55,081 nt of DNA from a virus, in IMG/VR virus record IMGVR_UViG_3300029787_000060, positions 1-55,081 of that record. The stretch is one strand, 5' to 3'. How positions within the stretch are numbered: position 1 is the first letter of the stretch; the number at the start of each line of letters is the position of its first letter. The translations under genes and the position numbers were made by a program. The notes below the pieces were generated by a model. The model searched no databases. It worked only from the letters and a program-made list of their open reading frames with translations, and had not been told where the DNA came from. Below are positions 33,308 to 44,196 of this stretch, piece by piece.

Positions 33308-34993
33308 ATGTATAACATCCTTGAGGTTGAGGATAAAATAAAAGGCTTGCCTGATCAGGCTCTTATGAGAGAGGCCCAGTTTCCTAGCGGTGATGTGCCG
33401 CAGTTTCTTGTTGTTTCAGAATTACAGCGCCGGAATGAAATGCGTAAGTCCTATGCAGCAATGCAGGAACCATCTCAGACTGTTCCGGTTGCCCAACAGG
33501 TAGTGGCGGAGGCAGGTCAGGGTATTGCTGGCGTTGTGGGCGGCAATGCTTTGCCTGTCTCTGCTCCTATGCAAGCACAGACCCCAATGGCTGCACCTAT
33601 GCAGTCCTCTATGCCAGCACCTATGCAGCCTCCCGTACAACCTCCTATGCAACCTCCTATGCCACGCCCTCAAGCCCCTGCTGGGATAGTGGGTATGCAG
33701 TCAGGTAGACAGGCTCCCTATCAGCGTCAATATAGGGATTTTGCCGGAGAAGCAAGGGATAGGAGAGAGAGGAAAATTGAAGAGCTTTACAGAGACTTAA
33801 ACCCATCCCAAGCTACTACATACCTTAGCTTGATTGAAAGCGGTGTTGATCCTGAAGAAGCTCTGTTTTCAGTCAGTGATGTTTATAGAACAGATGATAC
33901 GTTAACTGGCGTGGAAGAAATCCAATCTATTCAACCTTTTGACCCTAGTAAAGTTCCAAGCAGAACTGCTGGCCCAATAGGTACTGAGTACGATGATCCC
34001 CTTAATCTAGACCTTACATACGGTGATGGTTTTCCTGTTCCTGTCCCTGACCCTGCTGATCCTCCTCCAGATCCAAGTCAGCTAGAACTTGGCAGTTATA
34101 GGCAAGGGATTATGGATTTAACTAAGGCAGGAAGGGAAGATATTGCAGCATTAAGAGGTCAAATTAATGAACTTGATCCTTATCAAGCAAGTTTTACAGA
34201 GCGTGATTTTATTGCTGATAACATAGATAGGCAGTCTTACATAGATAGATTGTCTAATATTGCAGGAGAGGACATAGCGTCTAGAGAAGTCTTAATTGAT
34301 GAACTTCAAGAGAAGTCTAAGAAGGATGCTCTTAGTGCTTTCCTCATGAGCTTTGGTGCTGGTGTAGCTGGCGGAGACCTTAGCGGTGGAATACAGCAAG
34401 GAAGCAAGGCTGCTCAAGACGTTAAACAAATAGCTGACAAGAGGCTATTTGATGAGCGCAAGGCAATGAGAGATGTCAAGTCTGCTGCTGAAAGAGAAGC
34501 CGTTCAGCTAGGTTTGTCCGCTGAAGAAGCCGCACTTGCTGGGCAGAGGGCAGAGCAGCAGTTTGGGGCTGATCAAGATGCACTCAGAAACACTATTGAA
34601 TTTCAGAACTACACAACATCTAGACAACAATTGCTAGATCAAATTTCTGGAGCGAGAGAGGATGTCACTACCATTGCCACTCTTATGAAAAACGAAGCAG
34701 ATATCATTAATGATGCAAATAGAATTAGGCAAGCTTTTGAGGCTGAGGCTGGCAGAGAAAGAAGAGATATAAGGAACTACATTGAAGAGTTTGTTAAGGC
34801 CCATAGAGAAACCTTGGAAGCATCTCTTTCTGGGATAACTGATCCTTCTTCTGTTACTAACCTTGTTGATTCCTATAGAAAATTGCTTGAGCAGGAGTTT
34901 AATTTGAGAGAAGCTGATGATGAATCTTCTCCTCCGTCTGCGGTAGAAGATCTTGTTTCTTCTATGAGCATTAACAGATCACTCACTAACTAA
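33308..34993 (+). CDS. Internal virion protein with Pro/Met/Gln-rich linker
   Basis: A 561-aa protein with a conserved N-terminus (LPDQALMREAQFPSGDVPQF; VVSELQRRNEMRK), a Pro/Met/Gln linker (about 85-125, repeats around PMQPP), a helical coiled-coil body (about 270-500) and an acidic end. Small Gly/Ala patches (AFLMSFGAGVAGGDLSGGIQ) might touch membranes. ATG has TAGGAGATAAAAT upstream. Probably ejected or structural within the head. Confidence 0.72.
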   Translation: MYNILEVEDKIKGLPDQALMREAQFPSGDVPQFLVVSELQRRNEMRKSYAAMQEPSQTVPVAQQVVAEAGQGIAGVVGGNALPVSAPMQAQTPMAAPMQSSMPAPMQPPVQPPMQPPMPRPQAPAGIVGMQSGRQAPYQRQYRDFAGEARDRRERKIEELYRDLNPSQATTYLSLIESGVDPEEALFSVSDVYRTDDTLTGVEEIQSIQPFDPSKVPSRTAGPIGTEYDDPLNLDLTYGDGFPVPVPDPADPPPDPSQLELGSYRQGIMDLTKAGREDIAALRGQINELDPYQASFTERDFIADNIDRQSYIDRLSNIAGEDIASREVLIDELQEKSKKDALSAFLMSFGAGVAGGDLSGGIQQGSKAAQDVKQIADKRLFDERKAMRDVKSAAEREAVQLGLSAEEAALAGQRAEQQFGADQDALRNTIEFQNYTTSRQQLLDQISGAREDVTTIATLMKNEADIINDANRIRQAFEAEAGRERRDIRNYIEEFVKAHRETLEASLSGITDPSSVTNLVDSYRKLLEQEFNLREADDESSPPSAVEDLVSSMSINRSLTN

Positions 34994-37900
34994 TGCCAAC
35001 TACAATTGTTAACGCACCTGATGGTGGGCTGATAAGCGTCAACCATCCTGAAGGAACTAGCGACCAAGATATTCTGAACTATGCTGCAAGGATGTTCTCG
35101 GAAGATCCTTCTATTTCTCTTCGCCCGGAAGAAGAGAACATCACTCTAACCGGAAGGATTGCTGAGACAGCGAAGGCTGTACCCAGAGGGTTTGCTTCCG
35201 GCTTCCTCACAGCAGCAGAAGGTCTTGCTGAACTCTCTGATGCCGCCACTAACGCCATAGGTCTTGAAGGTCTTATAGATTCCGGTGACGAGAATGCTCT
35301 TGTCTATGGAGCTAGGCAGGCTAAAGAGGCAATCAACTCTACGATAGGGGCTGACAAAGCCTATCAAGACCTGTGGAGTACCAAGTTTGGTGAGGGCTTA
35401 GGTTCCTTTGCCACGTTCCTTACACCCGGCGCGGCATTCAGGCTGGCAGGTAACGCATCAAAAGCAGCAAAAGCAACCACTGGTTTGACTAAGTTAGTTG
35501 GTGCTGGAAGCGCAGCGGAGGCTGCTACTGTTGCAACTCTTGCTACGGGAACTGGTGCTGGAGAGCAGGCACAAAGAATCCAGATGGCTAGAGATTCTGG
35601 CGTTGAGATAAGTCAAGCTCAAGAAGACTCAGCTATTGCCTTAGCTTCCATTGTTGGTCTATCAGAACTAGCCCCTGTAGAAAGGTTGTTTAGAAAGTTA
35701 GACAAAAACCTAGTAGACGATAAGACACTTAATACTATTGGTGACCGAATCAAGTCTGCCCTTGGCACTGGTGGTGTTGAAGCTGTACAAGAAGCTGTTG
35801 CTGGCTTGTCTCAGGACTTGATTGAAAAGAATATATATAACGAGGAGTTGCCAATTGGCGAGTCCTTGTACGATGACTTTACTGTAGGCGGTGCTGTTGG
35901 TTTTGTATCTGACCTAGTTCTAAACGCTGCTGCTGGCAGGCGTAGAGGAGTCTCCAGTGAGACCGAAAGAGAGTATGAAAGAAAGTTAAGAGAAGCTAAC
36001 GCGCAAGCCGCCGAAGATCAGGCGGAACTTGTTAGCAACATAGGCCGTGAAGAAGTCCTTGAACCTCAAGTCATAATGCCTGACCAAGATGACGTTCAGG
36101 GTATGCCTTCTTACGCACGAAAAGTAGCTAGGGATATGGGTCAGAACTTCCCATTGACCACAAGCTTTGGCGTTCAAGAAACAACAGAGACAGTTACCAG
36201 AACTGTAACCAATCAGGCTGGCGAGACTATCCAAAGAGAAGAACAAGTCCCTGCATTTGTAGCGACTGACTCTGATGGCAGGATATACGGCAAGACATTT
36301 CAGAATTATGAGCAGGCAGCAGTTTTTGCTGGCGCTCTCAATGATCAGCTTATCAACAGGGCTGTGACCAATTCAGTATCAGACATTATTGATACCTCTC
36401 CACAGGCTTATGACCAGCCTACCTTCCAAACCCTTTCCTTCTGGGGCAACTCCGCCCTAAATCCAGAGAACAATACTGTTACGTCTAACGCCTTGAATAT
36501 GGCGGCAGGCACAACTATTGATCAGGGTTTTAATGAACAGGAAACCTCTACTGATGCGGCAAGAAGAATTAGCAACTTGGCTGCAAGGGGGCAAGCACCT
36601 GTAAATCCTATGAGTCTTATGACTGCATCACAACGTGCCAACTGGAGCAGGCTTGGCAGTGGTCAGTCAGAAACAGATGTCTTTACTTTTGAAGAAGCTA
36701 AGAAAGAGTTAGGTGATGACGTTGCTAATCTTGCTGATGTGAGAGAAGACTCAACGATAGAGACAGAGACTTATCGTGTTGATAAAGATAACAGGGGCAG
36801 GCCCATAGTGGTTAGCTCTGCTGGTGAAATTATCACACAAAGACCTACTACGCTAGTAGAGCGTAGGGAGAAGAAGGGTCTTGGCAGAACTACAAGAATG
36901 CAGACGGAGCAACAAGCTCAGGCTGTAGCCGCTGGTCTAAACACTATGGCAGGAAGGGCTGTAGATAAGCTTGTATTTCAGGACAGAACTTACGGGCGTG
37001 AAGAGATTAAGAATTTACTGGAAGCCAAGAATGTAACTGACGAGCTTAACTCTCCTCAGATAAAAGCTCTGGCCCAGTCATTCACAGGGAAATCAGGCGT
37101 AGACAAGATGTCTCGCGCTGAGATGAAACTGTTTTACTTGAAGTTACGATCTCTACCACGGTTCGAGGTGGCGACTAGTCTTCCTGTATTTACCCCCAAG
37201 ATATACACAAGCCAGCAGTTTCGTCTGGCCTCTCAGCATGTTGGGCAGAACCCGGATTACACTAACGAGTCTTTGGCTGAGGCTGTTGGTATTAGTGAAA
37301 CTGATCCTCGCTTTGAAAAGAAGATAGAGCAAATCACTGCTGATCTTAATGCTCAAGGGGTAGAGTCCGTAGAGGTTACTGAAGAGGCTGTCATTCCTGT
37401 TGAGCGTAGACTGCCAAGTGCTAGTGAGGAGATTACTCAGCAGCTTGAGAAGCAGCTCTCAGAAGAGATGGATAAGCTTAACCTTGGTGACGTAAGGGTC
37501 AGTGTTCTTCATGCTCTGACCAATGTTGTCAGGGATGCTGATGGAAATCTGGTTCTAGGCGTAAGAAGGTTTGATCCCGCCAGAGACCAAGGAGCTACGA
37601 CTCTTGACCAAGAGGGTAACTTTGTCGCTGACGAGTTGCCTGAGCAAGAGCAAGCTCTCTACTCAAGGAATTTGAACGAAGTATTCTTTGGCGTTGACAG
37701 GCTGCAAAGATTATCTGATGAGGGCGCTACTCCAGAGCAACTGTTTGAGACTGCGAAGTCTCTCCTGAACCACGAGTCAGTACACGCTATGCGTATGCTT
37801 GATCTCTGGACAGCGAATGAATGGTCTAGCCTAGAAAGGCTTGCTAGAACTAAGAAAAATTCGCTTGGTCAAACCTACCTTGAGGCTGCTCAAAAAACAT

Positions 37901-40900
37901 ACAGTGACCTGACTCCCGTGTATCAGATGGAAGAGGCGGTAGCTGAACTAATTCGTGACGGCAGAAACAAATTTACTGGCAAGCCAAGAACTCTGATACA
38001 GAGAATCAAGACATTCTTTGAGTCAATGCTAAGTTTCTTGCGCGGTACAGGGTATACAAGCTTTGATTCATTGATTGGCGATATTGAGTCGGGAACAATT
38101 GGAGCAAGAGACAGAGATCAAGTTAGAACTCTGAGAGCTACAGAAGCTGCGCGAGGCGTTGTCCCAGATCGTGGCATTCTTCCGCGAACCAGAACCACGC
38201 CTAAAGGTGCGGCTAGAGAAAGAAGTGCCATAGATATACCCCGTATAAGGTCAGAGATGAAGGCGAGTGCAGATCCAAATATAGTGGCTTTGGAGTCTCA
38301 GTTATCAGATGATCAGATTAGGGTAATGAGAGGAGCAGCTCGTCCGTCTGGTGACTTCCTTGAGGTGGGGCAGATACAAGCTGTTGCAGAGCAAGCTGAT
38401 CAAGCTCATGCAAGGCTTAATCTTTCCGATCAAATAGATAGTGTGGTTAGTGCAGTCCTGCCTGAAGTTAATAGAAGGCGTGGACGTAAGCCCCCTGTCA
38501 CGGAGGCGCAGGCTAAGAAAGCTGTGCTTGATTTCAGAGCCTCTGTTCCAGAGCAAAAGGGTAAGCTAAGACCAAGAGATACTTTTGATAAAGCTTTCAA
38601 GACATTAAGAAGGGATGACCTTTCTCAAAGAGAGGCTCTCAGTCACAAAGATGTATCTCTAAAAATCCCAGAGATAGCTGTCTCTACCATACTTTTGAAA
38701 GATGGCTTGATAACTAGAAAGCAACGCAATGCAGTTGTTAATAAGTTTAAGCCTGTCACTTCTTATCAATCATTGCCAGACAACTTGCTTACCACAAAAA
38801 AGAGAGCGGTAGATGCGCTTGATGACAGCAAGAAGTCGATGTTTGGTAAGACTAGAAGAGTTATCAAAGACGAGAATCTTGAGTACATAGCTCTACGTTT
38901 AGATATTCCAGCGTATCTTAGAGATGGCGCTTGGGTTGTTACTGCACATAAGCCAAGAGCTGCTCGTCTTAGAGAAGGACGAGGGGCATTTCAGGGGCAG
39001 GCTGGCACACCTATAGGATACGAGTTGGCTATGTCAGTCAATGATGTCTCTTTTGGTACTGGACGAGAGTCTGACTTTGGAAGGAAGGTAGCAAGCGGAG
39101 TAGCCACTGGCGCTGCTACAAAAAATACCTTTGCCACGATAGAGGGAAGGCCCGAAACAGAAAAGAATTATACCTCCCTGCTTAAGGAATCGAGAGCAAT
39201 ACTTAAGGACATGAAGGAAGGCAAACCAACAAACTGGAGACAGGTTGGCTATGATCCTGAACGTCATGCTTACTTTTACGACAGGGCTAACGGTGAACCA
39301 ATCGTTGCCGCTGACAGGGTTATACAGATAGGCCCATTGGTTCTGGCTCAGAACGCTAACGTCAGTCCAACGGGTGAATCAATAAGAGCTACGCAGGAAG
39401 ACTTCGCCTTCTCTCGCACTCCAGTCACTGTTCCCCCTGTTGAGTCAGATGTTCCTGTCTTGCCTATCGGTGATGTAGAGAGAGGATTGTATGCGCTTAT
39501 TTCTGCCGCTGGTGGTAGCCCTACCTCTGAGCAACTTGCTGAGGTTCCCGGCGCCCCCAGAAAACGCAGTAAGGTTAATAAGAAAGGTGACAAAATTCCT
39601 GACAATGAAAGGGACAGCGAGGTAAGGGCTATCTCTCTGGATGAGTTGCGTCAGTACATGAGAGAAGGGCTTGAAGGTTCTGAGAATTTGCAATGGTATG
39701 ACCAGTTTGGTTCTGGTCTTATGGAGATTGTTGGCCCTGCAAACATAGAGGAAGCCTCTGTAATCTTTGGTATAACCTCTCAGCAAAATTCCGCTGAACA
39801 AAACCTAGCCGATACACTTCACATTATGTCCGTTGCTAGACGGATTGATCCTGTTGAGCAGACATCTAAGTTTATGGAGGAAGTGTCTGAAGGGACAAGG
39901 CCCGGAGGCCAGAAGCTAAAGATTACTGGCGATCAGATAAAACGAATAGCCAGAATGTACAAGGAAGGATTTGCTGATGCAGGTCTGAAGACTAGCACTT
40001 ATATGCAATTGATTCAGGACAGGGCTAGGAATAAGTTTAATCCTTTCTCTGTGCAAGATGTTCATATGGCTAGGGTTTTTGGATTCAGAAGGAAAGGCTA
40101 CGACAAGAAAACTGGAAACCTTGTTGATGCTGCTATGATACCCGGAGATTTGCAGTACAGATATGCCCAGTATCTTACTTCATATCTGGCGGAGGAGTTT
40201 AATATCACTCCCAATCAGGCACAGGCTGCGCTCTGGTTTTATGCCAAGAGCAATCTCAGCCCGAAGGCAGATAAAAAGGAAGGTGCTGGTACTTGGGATT
40301 CTGCTAAGAGAAAGTCTGCAAAAGAGATCAACGCTATAGAAGAACAGATTGCTGACGGTACGTTTGATAGAAACGTATCAGTTACTCCCGCTCTCAGGAA
40401 GGGAGTTAGGCCGCGCAATGCTGTCAAGGTAAAGCAGAATGCCTACACAAACTTTATTAACATGCCTGAGCTTGAAGCTCTTGCTGAAGCTAGAGCGCCA
40501 CTAGTCACTGTGTCTGCTAATCCGGGCAATGCCAGAGGTTATGGTTTTCCTGACACTGTCACGATAGATGAGATGTTTGACTTTCACGAGCAGGCATTAG
40601 ATGCAATCACTGACAAGGATGGACAGATACCTTTCCTTAGAAGATTAGGCATAGCTCACAAGATAGAACTCACTGCTGGAACTTATGAAGGTCTTGAGCC
40701 TTCGTTCCAGATCAAACTTCTAAGTGGCAGTAAACCACAGGCTTTGCTTGCCACTAGCATATTGGGTGACGCGCTTCTTCAAGATGCAGCGATTGCCGTT
40801 AAGCCAGCATATAAAACTGGTAATCAGGTAGGCTTGGCTGTCAGAAAGCCTGATGGTTCTGCCTTCACTCGTGCAGAGCTAGAGGCTATATCTACTACAG

Positions 40901-43900
40901 CTAACCCTGAGAAAGATCCAGAGGGTATGAACTTTACTGCGGTCAGGCCAGACACGTTGGTGTTTATGGATGGTAGGACATTTGATCCTAGCACTGCGGC
41001 ATCTTACACAGAAGATATGCTGGAAGAGTTTGGCACTAAGTTGTTGACATCTCTTGACACGGGTTTACAATATGACATTCAAGCATATTATCAGGAGAGC
41101 GATTATGTTGGATCGGAAAGCTATTCAGAAAACATTAGGCAAATTAGGGATCAAGGAAGCGTCCCCGGATCATCCGGTATATTCGACACCCTTGACCGTG
41201 AGCTTTATAAACCGTTCTGGGAAACCTACACCCAAGCAGCAGCGCGAATCGGATTTACTCCAGAAAGCACAGCAAGACCAACAGTAGAAGAGCTAGTTCG
41301 TGCGCCCCTTTCGGACAGGCTTCCTCCGCCTGCACCTATCTCTCAGAATGCAATTGATAAAGCTGTTGAGCAAAACCTTCAGGACGTAGCTGACGCCAAG
41401 TCAGGAGCCGTTCCTCGCCATTCAACCAAAGCCTCACCCGAAGCCCAAGCTGTAGCTAGAGACCCTGAGATAGGCTCTACGATCCCTCCCGGTATGGAGG
41501 ATGCTTACTCCCGCAAGAATGTCCCTGAGTATGAGCCGGACTCTGTAATTCCAAAACTGGTTGATACAAACCCACAAACTCAAACTGCTTTCGAGGTGTA
41601 TGAGCAGGCTACTGGAGACACTAGTAGATGGACGTACTATACAACCAAATTTAGAAAAGCATTTATCAACAAGTATTCGCGTATTGAGTCTTTATCCAAT
41701 GATAAGTATCTAGGTGATGCCGTTGGATATCTGGCTGATACGAGCGCCAATGCAGCACTAATGTTTAAGGACAGGTCTAGAGGTGTTGCTGCTTCCACTA
41801 TTAAGTATGGTACTCCAGTATACAGAGATGGGCTGACTAAGGTTGAAGACTTTGAAAACAGCAAGGGCGATAAGATAGATGGAGTCATTGGTCTACTAGC
41901 CCCTCTTCAGCCAAGCGGAAATCCTTATGGAAAAAATCTGGAGGAAGTTGCACAGGCATATGCTATTGCGAAGCGTGTTAAATACTTACACAGCAAAGGA
42001 AGATACACCGACAAGATTCCTGTTGGAAAAGAAGATGAATACTTAGCGGCACTAGAGAAAGAGGCTGACAAGTACCTCAACGAGAACGGCGATTCAATCA
42101 TACGAGAGTGGTATCAGAACTGGAGCGAATATAATGATGGCATTGTCAAGTTTTTAAAAGACACGGGAGTCATCACTGAAGATCAAGGTTTGGAGTGGGC
42201 GAGTATGTCTTCCTACTATCCGTTCTATATGGAAGCGGATGGCGAGACCCAAGGTGTAAACCTCTTTAGTGGTATGTCTGCCGCACCACAGACTGTTAGC
42301 AACGAAGAGTTTAAGGCGGTAGGTAAGAGCGGTAAGCCTCTCAATGTGTCTATGTTTGATGCAATAGTAAGAAACATTACCGCTGCTATTGATATGGGAA
42401 TGACCAATGTAGCTTACCAGAGAGTGGTAAGAGATCAGGTTCTCCTTGGTCAAGCTAGGGAAATCCCACAAGGCGGTTCTGTAAACAACAAATACACTGT
42501 TAACTTTCGCGTCAATGGACAGAAGAGAACCTTTGAGTTATTTGACCCTCTGACGTTTGAAGCGTTGAAGCCGATCTCTGATGGTGAAGCTTACGAGGTA
42601 ATGGCAACTATTCTCGGCGCTCCTGCAAACTTGCTTAGAGAAACTGTCACAAGAGATCCCGGCTTTATCATAGTCAACATGATGAGGGATACCCTGTCTT
42701 CCTATGTAACATCTGGCTCTAAATATAAGCCTGTCATAGATACTGTTGCTAACTTTGGCAGTGGTATGGAAACCCTAGAAAGGTATGGGATTGTTGGCGG
42801 CTATGATTTGGTAAACGATCCTAAAGATCTTAAGAAGTTTTTTAATAAAGAGTTAAGGCGTAGAGGTCTTGATCCAGACCAAGGTCTAGGTTCTAAAGTT
42901 TTTAATAAAACTCTTGGTTCGGTCTGGGAGATGTTAGGACAAGCCACAACTATGTCTGATGCCGCCACAAGAATGGCAGTTTACAAAGATGTTCTAGCTA
43001 GAACTGGCAACGAGGCGGAAGCTGCATTGCAGGCTATGGAAGTTATCAACTTTGCTAGGCGCGGCTCTAACCCAGTGGCTAGGCTTGCCTTCACAGCTAT
43101 ACCTTTCCTGAACGCAAGGATACAAGGTCTTGATGTTTTTTATAGAGCGTTTGCTGGCAAGTATTCGGCAGACAATGAGGCATCAAGAAAAGCTATCGCT
43201 GGCAGGGCTATAGGAAGAGGCTTGTTACTGACATCGATAACTGGTTTGTACTGGGGTCTTGTCAGTGATGACGATGAGTATAAGTTACAGAGCGATGAGG
43301 TCAGAGATAACAACTGGATCATTCCTACTGGCACTGGTTACCCCATCAAGATACCTATCCCATTTGAAGTTGGTCTTGTGTTTAAGACCATACCTGAGAG
43401 AGCCATAGACGCTGCGTATGGCGAGTCCACTGATGCTAGAGAAATGACTGAGTCTATTAGACGGGGCGTTATGAGTACCCTTGAGGTAAACCCTCTAGGT
43501 ATTCAAGCGTTTGCGCCAATAGTAGAGGCGGCTTTTAATCACAACTTCTACACTGGTAGACAGATCGTCCCATACTATATGGATCAAGGTCTTGAGCGCG
43601 GATTCCAGAGTAGAGTTGGTACTAACAAACTTGCTGAATATGTTGGACAGGCTTTGAATATAAGCCCTATGAAGATAGAACATATTATTTCTGGATATGT
43701 GGGAACCATAGGAGGCTATGGTCTTGACATGATAGACAAGACTTTAAGGAGCGAGGCTCTGGTTGGAGACTTGTCTGAAGCAATGCCTGCTCTTGATATG
43801 CAGCAGTTCCCTTTGATGAAGAGATTCTTTGGAACCAAGGAAGGATCTGGTGTCACTCAAGATTTCTATGAAATAAACAGAGAAGTTAATCGTGTTGTTC

Positions 43901-44196
43901 AGACACTTAACAGCCTCAAGAAGGACGAAAAGACCGAAGAGTTGCAAGCATTCCTAATGGGAAGAGAAGGTTTGTACAGCCTGAGACCCCACGTTAACAG
44001 GCTATCCAAAGTGTTGACCGATAATAGAAACAGAAAGGAAGCCATCATGAGGATGGATATCGACCCCGAAGAAAAGCGAAAGCTGGTTGACGAGATCGAT
44101 GCGTACAATAATGACTACATTGCACCTTACATACCTTTGCTAAGAGAGACCGCAAACCTGCCTAAGACTAGGCTCACGAACCTGTATCTGCAATGA
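34993..44196 (+). CDS. Giant polyvalent internal virion protein with HExxH metallopeptidase site
   Basis: This 3067-aa protein takes 17 percent of the window. It starts with TTIVNAPDGGLISVNHPEGT, a domain typical of marine internal proteins. Residues 927-931 form HESVH in LLNHESVHAMRML, with MEEAVAEL at 979-986 as likely third ligand, a zinc peptidase arrangement. Near residue 1597 a QNSAEQNLADTLHI helical domain begins. Residues about 2530-2720 (RDPGFIIVNMMRDTLSSYV; later VINFARRGS...) match the large polyvalent protein associated type LPD38 as I recall. A hydrophobic segment lies near 2740. It is probably ejected, comparable in role to T7 gp16. The end overlaps a leftward gene by 23 bp. Confidence 0.78.
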   Translation: MPTTIVNAPDGGLISVNHPEGTSDQDILNYAARMFSEDPSISLRPEEENITLTGRIAETAKAVPRGFASGFLTAAEGLAELSDAATNAIGLEGLIDSGDENALVYGARQAKEAINSTIGADKAYQDLWSTKFGEGLGSFATFLTPGAAFRLAGNASKAAKATTGLTKLVGAGSAAEAATVATLATGTGAGEQAQRIQMARDSGVEISQAQEDSAIALASIVGLSELAPVERLFRKLDKNLVDDKTLNTIGDRIKSALGTGGVEAVQEAVAGLSQDLIEKNIYNEELPIGESLYDDFTVGGAVGFVSDLVLNAAAGRRRGVSSETEREYERKLREANAQAAEDQAELVSNIGREEVLEPQVIMPDQDDVQGMPSYARKVARDMGQNFPLTTSFGVQETTETVTRTVTNQAGETIQREEQVPAFVATDSDGRIYGKTFQNYEQAAVFAGALNDQLINRAVTNSVSDIIDTSPQAYDQPTFQTLSFWGNSALNPENNTVTSNALNMAAGTTIDQGFNEQETSTDAARRISNLAARGQAPVNPMSLMTASQRANWSRLGSGQSETDVFTFEEAKKELGDDVANLADVREDSTIETETYRVDKDNRGRPIVVSSAGEIITQRPTTLVERREKKGLGRTTRMQTEQQAQAVAAGLNTMAGRAVDKLVFQDRTYGREEIKNLLEAKNVTDELNSPQIKALAQSFTGKSGVDKMSRAEMKLFYLKLRSLPRFEVATSLPVFTPKIYTSQQFRLASQHVGQNPDYTNESLAEAVGISETDPRFEKKIEQITADLNAQGVESVEVTEEAVIPVERRLPSASEEITQQLEKQLSEEMDKLNLGDVRVSVLHALTNVVRDADGNLVLGVRRFDPARDQGATTLDQEGNFVADELPEQEQALYSRNLNEVFFGVDRLQRLSDEGATPEQLFETAKSLLNHESVHAMRMLDLWTANEWSSLERLARTKKNSLGQTYLEAAQKTYSDLTPVYQMEEAVAELIRDGRNKFTGKPRTLIQRIKTFFESMLSFLRGTGYTSFDSLIGDIESGTIGARDRDQVRTLRATEAARGVVPDRGILPRTRTTPKGAARERSAIDIPRIRSEMKASADPNIVALESQLSDDQIRVMRGAARPSGDFLEVGQIQAVAEQADQAHARLNLSDQIDSVVSAVLPEVNRRRGRKPPVTEAQAKKAVLDFRASVPEQKGKLRPRDTFDKAFKTLRRDDLSQREALSHKDVSLKIPEIAVSTILLKDGLITRKQRNAVVNKFKPVTSYQSLPDNLLTTKKRAVDALDDSKKSMFGKTRRVIKDENLEYIALRLDIPAYLRDGAWVVTAHKPRAARLREGRGAFQGQAGTPIGYELAMSVNDVSFGTGRESDFGRKVASGVATGAATKNTFATIEGRPETEKNYTSLLKESRAILKDMKEGKPTNWRQVGYDPERHAYFYDRANGEPIVAADRVIQIGPLVLAQNANVSPTGESIRATQEDFAFSRTPVTVPPVESDVPVLPIGDVERGLYALISAAGGSPTSEQLAEVPGAPRKRSKVNKKGDKIPDNERDSEVRAISLDELRQYMREGLEGSENLQWYDQFGSGLMEIVGPANIEEASVIFGITSQQNSAEQNLADTLHIMSVARRIDPVEQTSKFMEEVSEGTRPGGQKLKITGDQIKRIARMYKEGFADAGLKTSTYMQLIQDRARNKFNPFSVQDVHMARVFGFRRKGYDKKTGNLVDAAMIPGDLQYRYAQYLTSYLAEEFNITPNQAQAALWFYAKSNLSPKADKKEGAGTWDSAKRKSAKEINAIEEQIADGTFDRNVSVTPALRKGVRPRNAVKVKQNAYTNFINMPELEALAEARAPLVTVSANPGNARGYGFPDTVTIDEMFDFHEQALDAITDKDGQIPFLRRLGIAHKIELTAGTYEGLEPSFQIKLLSGSKPQALLATSILGDALLQDAAIAVKPAYKTGNQVGLAVRKPDGSAFTRAELEAISTTANPEKDPEGMNFTAVRPDTLVFMDGRTFDPSTAASYTEDMLEEFGTKLLTSLDTGLQYDIQAYYQESDYVGSESYSENIRQIRDQGSVPGSSGIFDTLDRELYKPFWETYTQAAARIGFTPESTARPTVEELVRAPLSDRLPPPAPISQNAIDKAVEQNLQDVADAKSGAVPRHSTKASPEAQAVARDPEIGSTIPPGMEDAYSRKNVPEYEPDSVIPKLVDTNPQTQTAFEVYEQATGDTSRWTYYTTKFRKAFINKYSRIESLSNDKYLGDAVGYLADTSANAALMFKDRSRGVAASTIKYGTPVYRDGLTKVEDFENSKGDKIDGVIGLLAPLQPSGNPYGKNLEEVAQAYAIAKRVKYLHSKGRYTDKIPVGKEDEYLAALEKEADKYLNENGDSIIREWYQNWSEYNDGIVKFLKDTGVITEDQGLEWASMSSYYPFYMEADGETQGVNLFSGMSAAPQTVSNEEFKAVGKSGKPLNVSMFDAIVRNITAAIDMGMTNVAYQRVVRDQVLLGQAREIPQGGSVNNKYTVNFRVNGQKRTFELFDPLTFEALKPISDGEAYEVMATILGAPANLLRETVTRDPGFIIVNMMRDTLSSYVTSGSKYKPVIDTVANFGSGMETLERYGIVGGYDLVNDPKDLKKFFNKELRRRGLDPDQGLGSKVFNKTLGSVWEMLGQATTMSDAATRMAVYKDVLARTGNEAEAALQAMEVINFARRGSNPVARLAFTAIPFLNARIQGLDVFYRAFAGKYSADNEASRKAIAGRAIGRGLLLTSITGLYWGLVSDDDEYKLQSDEVRDNNWIIPTGTGYPIKIPIPFEVGLVFKTIPERAIDAAYGESTDAREMTESIRRGVMSTLEVNPLGIQAFAPIVEAAFNHNFYTGRQIVPYYMDQGLERGFQSRVGTNKLAEYVGQALNISPMKIEHIISGYVGTIGGYGLDMIDKTLRSEALVGDLSEAMPALDMQQFPLMKRFFGTKEGSGVTQDFYEINREVNRVVQTLNSLKKDEKTEELQAFLMGREGLYSLRPHVNRLSKVLTDNRNRKEAIMRMDIDPEEKRKLVDEIDAYNNDYIAPYIPLLRETANLPKTRLTNLYLQ

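Noticed and set aside
41104-41287. 60-codon frame in the +1 frame inside the giant gene, with AGGAGA upstream
   Set aside because: The ribosome-site match is probably chance; the host frame is conserved-looking and continuous. Would need ribosome profiling to revive.
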